This document shows, in pieces, positions 60,942 through 64,000 of a DNA stretch of 64,000 bases; within the stretch, counting starts at the first letter, position 1, and each line of letters begins with the position of its first letter. The notes under the pieces are model-generated. The model ran no database searches, was not told the DNA's origin, and saw only the letters and a list, made by a program, of their open reading frames with translations. A program made the translations under genes and the position numbers. The DNA is from Sideroxydans lithotrophicus ES-1 (GTDB taxonomy: Bacteria > Pseudomonadota > Gammaproteobacteria > Burkholderiales > Gallionellaceae): the NCBI RefSeq assembly GCF_000025705.1, contig NC_013959.1, forward strand, positions 732,001-796,000, given 5' to 3'.

Positions 60942-61322
60942 ATGAAGATCGCCGTTAGCAGCCAGAATTTCAAGAGTGTGACCGGACATGCCGGGAAGAG
61001 CCGCCGCTTCATCATCTTCGATATCGGTGCGCCTTGCGATTCGCCCGAAGTGGTGTGGCTCGATCTGCCGAAGGAGATGACCTTCCATGAATTCTCGGGC
61101 GACAGGCATCCGCTGGACGACATGGATGTGATCCTGACGGCGAGTGCAGGTCAGGGCTTCGTGGATAAACTGGCCCGGCGCGGTGTACAGGTGATCACCT
61201 GCGGCGAGAGCGAGCCTTACAAGGCGGTGCGCGACTATCTTGCGGGGACGGTCAAGCGCGCCAACCCGCATGCGCATCTGGAACAGGAGCGTCACGAACA
61301 TACCTCTTGCCGTCAGAACTAA
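60942..61322 (+). CDS. NifX/NifB-C-like cofactor-carrier domain protein with His-rich tail
   Basis: A 126-residue protein of the dinitrogenase iron-molybdenum-cofactor family (NifX, NifY or NafY-type; also VnfX and NifB C-terminal domains). The ribonuclease-H-like core spans about 1-105 (MKIAVSSQNFKSVTGHAG; DVILTASAGQGFVDKLARRGV). Cys32 and Cys87 are in the core. The tail has His110, His112, His118, His120 and Cys123, suggesting metal binding. Family members hold FeMo-co or its precursor. It lies 34 nt after the ferredoxin gene and is likely cotranscribed. Confidence 0.85.
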   Translation: MKIAVSSQNFKSVTGHAGKSRRFIIFDIGAPCDSPEVVWLDLPKEMTFHEFSGDRHPLDDMDVILTASAGQGFVDKLARRGVQVITCGESEPYKAVRDYLAGTVKRANPHAHLEQERHEHTSCRQN

Positions 61323-61359
61323 CCGCACGGCCAGTCCGAACTCCAGGGTTTATATTGCT

Positions 61360-61375
61360 TGTCACAAACCCTACA
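61360..61375 (+). promoter_or_regulatory. NifA upstream activator site
   Basis: TGT-N10-ACA (TGT 61360-61362, ACA 61373-61375) matches the NifA site exactly and lies about 129 bp upstream of the predicted iscA start, within the usual range. Confidence 0.8.
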
Positions 61376-61434
61376 ACACCCCACCCCCGTCTTGTTCCAC
61401 ACATGCGAGTTGAGCGTTAGCTACCGGCAATTTC

Positions 61435-61446
61435 CTGTTTAAACAG
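61435..61446. repeat. 12-bp perfect palindrome
   Basis: CTGTTTAAACAG lies between the NifA site and the -24 element. It may bind an extra regulator or architectural protein; its role is unknown. Confidence 0.4.
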
Positions 61447-61469
61447 CTTGTTGGCAAAGTTGTCCGGGC

Positions 61470-61484
61470 TGGCACGCAGTTTGC
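61470..61484 (+). promoter_or_regulatory. Sigma-54 promoter of iscA-nifU-nifS
   Basis: TGGCACG-CAGT-TTGC, preceded by C, is a perfect -24/-12 match (GG 61471-61472, 10 nt, GC 61483-61484). The predicted start is near 61496, 26 nt before the iscA ATG. Confidence 0.92.
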
Positions 61485-61521
61485 GAATACTCAGGCACAG
61501 ACCACCTGATAGGAGCGAACC

Positions 61522-61845
61522 ATGATCAACCTGACACCCAATGCAATCTCCGCCGTAGAGAAATTCATGAAAGGCTCGGCCACCCCCGTCGCCGGACTGC
61601 GCATCGCCATTTCCGGCGGCGGCTGCTCCGGCTTTCAATATGGCATGTCGCTGGAAGAAGCCAAGAACGAAGACGACACCGTGTTGGAATACGGCGCCGT
61701 GACGCTGCTGGTCGATCCGCTGTCCGCACCGTTGCTGGAAGGCGTGACCGTCGACTTCGTCGACAGCCTCAACGGCAGCGGCTTCAAATTCGAAAACCCG
61801 AATGCCAGCTCCAGCTGTGCGTGCGGCTCATCTTTCTCTGCTTAA
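61522..61845 (+). CDS. iscA: A-type Fe-S carrier, IscA/HesB family, nif-associated
   Basis: A 107-residue iron-sulfur carrier. The three metal-binding cysteines fall at 35 (GGGCSGFQYG), 99 and 101 (SCACGSSF), the same positions as in E. coli IscA. AGGAG precedes the ATG. It is the first gene behind a NifA-type, sigma-54 promoter and is followed by nifU after 12 nt, so it serves nitrogenase cluster supply rather than housekeeping ISC. Confidence 0.94.
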   Translation: MINLTPNAISAVEKFMKGSATPVAGLRIAISGGGCSGFQYGMSLEEAKNEDDTVLEYGAVTLLVDPLSAPLLEGVTVDFVDSLNGSGFKFENPNASSSCACGSSFSA

Positions 61846-61857
61846 GGGGGCACTGCC

Positions 61858-62748
61858 ATGTGGGACTACTCGGACAAAGTAAAGGAACACTTCTTTCAAC
61901 CGCGCAACGCCGGAGTGCTGGAAGGTGCGAACGGTGTGGGCGACGTCGGCTCGATCTCGTGCGGCGACGCGCTGCGCCTGATGCTCAAGGTGGAACCGGA
62001 GACTGACATCATATTGGATGCACACTTCCAGACCTTTGGCTGCGGCTCGGCCATCGCTTCTTCGTCCGCGCTCACCGAGATGATCAAGGGCAAGACGCTG
62101 GATGAAGCGCTCAAGGTGAGCAACCAGGACATCGCTGATTACCTCGACGGTCTGCCGCCGGAAAAGATGCACTGCTCGGTGATGGGGCGTGAGGCGCTGC
62201 AGGCTGCCGTGGCCAATTATCGCGGCGAAGTGTGGAGCGACGATCACGAAGAAGGCGCGCTGGTGTGCAAGTGCTTTGCCATCGACGCGGTGCTGATCGA
62301 AGACACCATCCGCGCCAACAACCTGTGCTCGGTGCAGGACGTGACCAACTACACCAAAGCGGGCGGCGGCTGTTCCTCCTGCCACGAAGGTATCGAAGAG
62401 ATCCTGGTGAAAGTGATGGCCGAGCGCGGCGAGAACTTCAAGCCCGGCACCCCGGCCAAGGAAGAGGCAGCGCCGGCCGGCATGACCAACCTGCAGCGCA
62501 TCCGCAAGATCGAGACAGTGCTGGAATCCATCCGCCCGCAATTGAAGCGCGACGGCGGCGACATCGAACTGGTGGATGTGGACGGCAAGACCATCTACGT
62601 CAACATGAAAGGAGCCTGCTCCGGTTGTCAGATGGAGGCGCTGACATTGCAGGGCATCCAGCAGAAACTGATGGAAGAACTGAAAGAGTTCATCAAGATC
62701 GTGCCTACCAAGGCGGGTGCATTGAGCAGGGCGACTTGCCATCCGTGA
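61858..62748 (+). CDS. nifU: Nitrogenase-type Fe-S scaffold NifU
   Basis: A 296-residue three-domain scaffold, the form diagnostic of nitrogen fixers. The IscU-like domain (1-125) has Cys35, Cys62 and Cys106. The central [2Fe-2S] domain (about 130-185) has Cys137, Cys139, Cys172 and Cys175. The Nfu domain (about 210-296) has Cys253-x2-Cys256. All but the last pair coincide in number with Azotobacter NifU as known. It receives sulfur from NifS and passes [4Fe-4S] clusters to NifH and NifB. GGGGGCA lies just before the ATG. Confidence 0.97.
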   Translation: MWDYSDKVKEHFFQPRNAGVLEGANGVGDVGSISCGDALRLMLKVEPETDIILDAHFQTFGCGSAIASSSALTEMIKGKTLDEALKVSNQDIADYLDGLPPEKMHCSVMGREALQAAVANYRGEVWSDDHEEGALVCKCFAIDAVLIEDTIRANNLCSVQDVTNYTKAGGGCSSCHEGIEEILVKVMAERGENFKPGTPAKEEAAPAGMTNLQRIRKIETVLESIRPQLKRDGGDIELVDVDGKTIYVNMKGACSGCQMEALTLQGIQQKLMEELKEFIKIVPTKAGALSRATCHP

Positions 62749-62758
62749 TGAATTAACT

Positions 62759-62870
62759 CCCTTCTCCCGCAGGCGGGAGAAGGGCAGGGGATGAGGGGCT
62801 GTGAGTAACAAAGAGAGTGAAGGTCACTCAGCATCCCTCACCCTAACCCTCTCCCGCTTGCGGGCGAGGG
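62759..62870. repeat. Facing palindromic intergenic repeats
   Basis: Two hairpins frame the nifU-nifS gap: CCCTTCTCCCGC/GCGGGAGAAGGG (62759-62784) and CCCTCTCCCGC/GCGGGCGAGGG (62847-62870, one mismatch). The CCCTCWCCCGC-type arms look like a widespread REP-like proteobacterial repeat rather than a terminator; no T-run follows. Confidence 0.65.
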
Positions 62871-62891
62871 AACAAAGATAAGGAGCAGAAA

Positions 62892-64000
62892 ATGGAAGGC
62901 ATCTATTTCGACAACAACGCGACGACACGGGTCGATCCCGCCGTGGTGGAGGCCATGCTGCCTTACTTCACCGAGCAGTTCGGCAACCCGTCGTCGATGC
63001 ACAGCTTCGGCAACAAGGTCGGGCTGGCGATCAAGAAGGCGCGCATGCAGGTGCAGGAACTGCTTGGAGCAGAGCATGACTCCGAGATCATCTTCACTTC
63101 CTGTGGCACCGAATCGGATTCCACCGCGATCATCTCCGCATTGAAGGCGCAGCCGGAACGCAAGGAGATCATCACCACCACCGTCGAACATCCGGCCATC
63201 CTCACGCTGTGCACGCATCTGGAAAAGGAAGGCTACAAGGTGCATCTGCTCAAGGTGGACGGCAAGGGCCGCCTCGACCTGGACGAATACAAGAAGCTGC
63301 TCACCGACCAGGTCGCCGTGGTGTCGGTGATGTGGGCGAACAACGAGACCGGCACTTTCTTCCCCGTGGTCGAGATGGCCGAGCTGGCGCATGCGGCCGG
63401 TGCCATGTTCCACACCGACGCAGTGCAGGCCGTGGGCAAGGTGCCGCTGAACCTGAAGGACACCAAGATCGACATGCTCTCCGTGTCCGGCCACAAGCTG
63501 CATGCACCCAAGGGCATCGGCGTGCTGTACCTCAAGCGTGGCACCCGTTTCCGGCCGCTGCTGCGCGGCGGCCACCAGGAACGCGGGCGCCGTGCCGGCA
63601 CCGAGAACACCACCTCCATCGTCGGGCTGGGCAAGGCGGCCGAGATGGCGCTGGAAGCGATGGCATACGAGAACACCGAAGTGGCGCGCCTGCGCGACAA
63701 GCTGGAAACGGGCATCCTCGCCAAGGTGCCGCGCTCCTTCGTCACCGGCAACCCGGACAACCGCCTGCCCAACACCAGCAACATCGCGTTCGAGTTCATC
63801 GAGGGCGAAGCCATCCTGCTGCTGCTGAACAAGTTCGGCATCGCCGCCAGTTCGGGCTCTGCCTGCACTTCCGGTTCGCTGGAGCCTTCGCATGTGATGC
63901 GTGCGATGGGCATCCCGTATACGGCCGCACACGGCACCGTGCGCTTCTCGCTGTCGCGTTACAGCACCGAGGCCGAAGTGGACCGCGTGATCGCAGTGGT
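62892..64000 (+). CDS. nifS: Cysteine desulfurase NifS (3' end cut by window edge)
   Basis: PLP enzyme releasing sulfane sulfur from cysteine for nitrogenase clusters; about 369 codons are visible of an expected 400 or so. The PLP lysine is Lys202 in SVSGHKLHAPKGIG; the catalytic Cys325 lies in SSGSACTSGS. Both positions match Azotobacter NifS. The His99-His100-like PLP-stacking region reads TVEHPA. AAGGAG (62880-62885) precedes the ATG. It is separated from nifU by a REP-like repeat but probably shares the NifA-driven transcript. Confidence 0.96.
   Translation, partial: MEGIYFDNNATTRVDPAVVEAMLPYFTEQFGNPSSMHSFGNKVGLAIKKARMQVQELLGAEHDSEIIFTSCGTESDSTAIISALKAQPERKEIITTTVEHPAILTLCTHLEKEGYKVHLLKVDGKGRLDLDEYKKLLTDQVAVVSVMWANNETGTFFPVVEMAELAHAAGAMFHTDAVQAVGKVPLNLKDTKIDMLSVSGHKLHAPKGIGVLYLKRGTRFRPLLRGGHQERGRRAGTENTTSIVGLGKAAEMALEAMAYENTEVARLRDKLETGILAKVPRSFVTGNPDNRLPNTSNIAFEFIEGEAILLLLNKFGIAASSGSACTSGSLEPSHVMRAMGIPYTAAHGTVRFSLSRYSTEAEVDRVIAV

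Noticed and set aside
62759-62870. Two-unit CRISPR or a terminator between nifU and nifS
   Set aside because: Only two inverted hairpins, no direct-repeat spacing and no T-run; better described as a REP-like element.

Overview
The window reads as a chromosomal segment of a Gram-negative betaproteobacterium, probably Nitrosomonadales and possibly near Gallionellaceae. The placement is inferred from gene order (Tyr-Gly-Thr tRNAs, tuf, Trp tRNA, secE, nusG; infA and rpmJ after secY), from the RegB-type kinase, and from a diazotroph-type Fe-S cluster. No insertion sequence, prophage, CRISPR array or rRNA gene is visible.

Left part (1-20.6 kb). A RegB/PrrB-type redox kinase, cut by the window edge, is divergent from a copper-import set: an OprC-type TonB receptor and two PCuAC-type periplasmic proteins, the second of which has lost all four copper ligands. 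Then come a small heat-shock protein with a sigma-32-like promoter, argB, a HAD nucleotidase, slmA, a divergent DAHP-synthase-like gene, leuA, a small Lys-rich exported protein, a HugZ-like flavoprotein, a YihY/BrkB membrane protein, a UPF0114 protein overlapping a TlpA-like thioredoxin, a lytic transglycosylase, proS, rppH, a CBS-domain protein, a PEGA lipoprotein, dut, coaBC and radC.

Centre (20.7-52.5 kb). An uninterrupted, collinear information-processing block: tRNA-Tyr, Gly, Thr, tuf1, tRNA-Trp, secE, nusG, rplKAJL, rpoBC, rpsLG, fusA, tuf2, then the S10, spc and alpha clusters through rplQ. Recognisable sigma-70 promoters divide it. Several have a GC-rich discriminator directly after the -10, as expected for ppGpp-sensitive promoters. 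The two tuf copies are almost identical at the DNA level.

Right part (52.5-64 kb). A two-gene membrane/periplasmic unit behind a promoter with a long, dyad-containing spacer; a CAP/SCP-domain protein overlapping uvrA; a YajR-like transporter with ssb; then a sigma-54 activator with a Cys-rich PAS domain. Divergent from the activator is a near-consensus sigma-54 promoter, followed about 80 nt into its transcript by a very strong intrinsic terminator. That layout predicts a small structured RNA of about 108 nt, or an attenuated leader, ahead of a ferredoxin and a NifX-like gene. A second sigma-54 promoter with a textbook NifA site (TGT-N10-ACA) drives iscA-nifU-nifS, whose key residues match nitrogenase-type Fe-S assembly proteins. 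The organism therefore probably fixes nitrogen, although no nitrogenase structural gene lies in the window.

The most original signals are the sigma-54-driven RNA candidate with its anti-Shine-Dalgarno tract, the Met/His-rich loop in the RegB-like kinase beside copper genes, and the ligand-less PCuAC paralogue.
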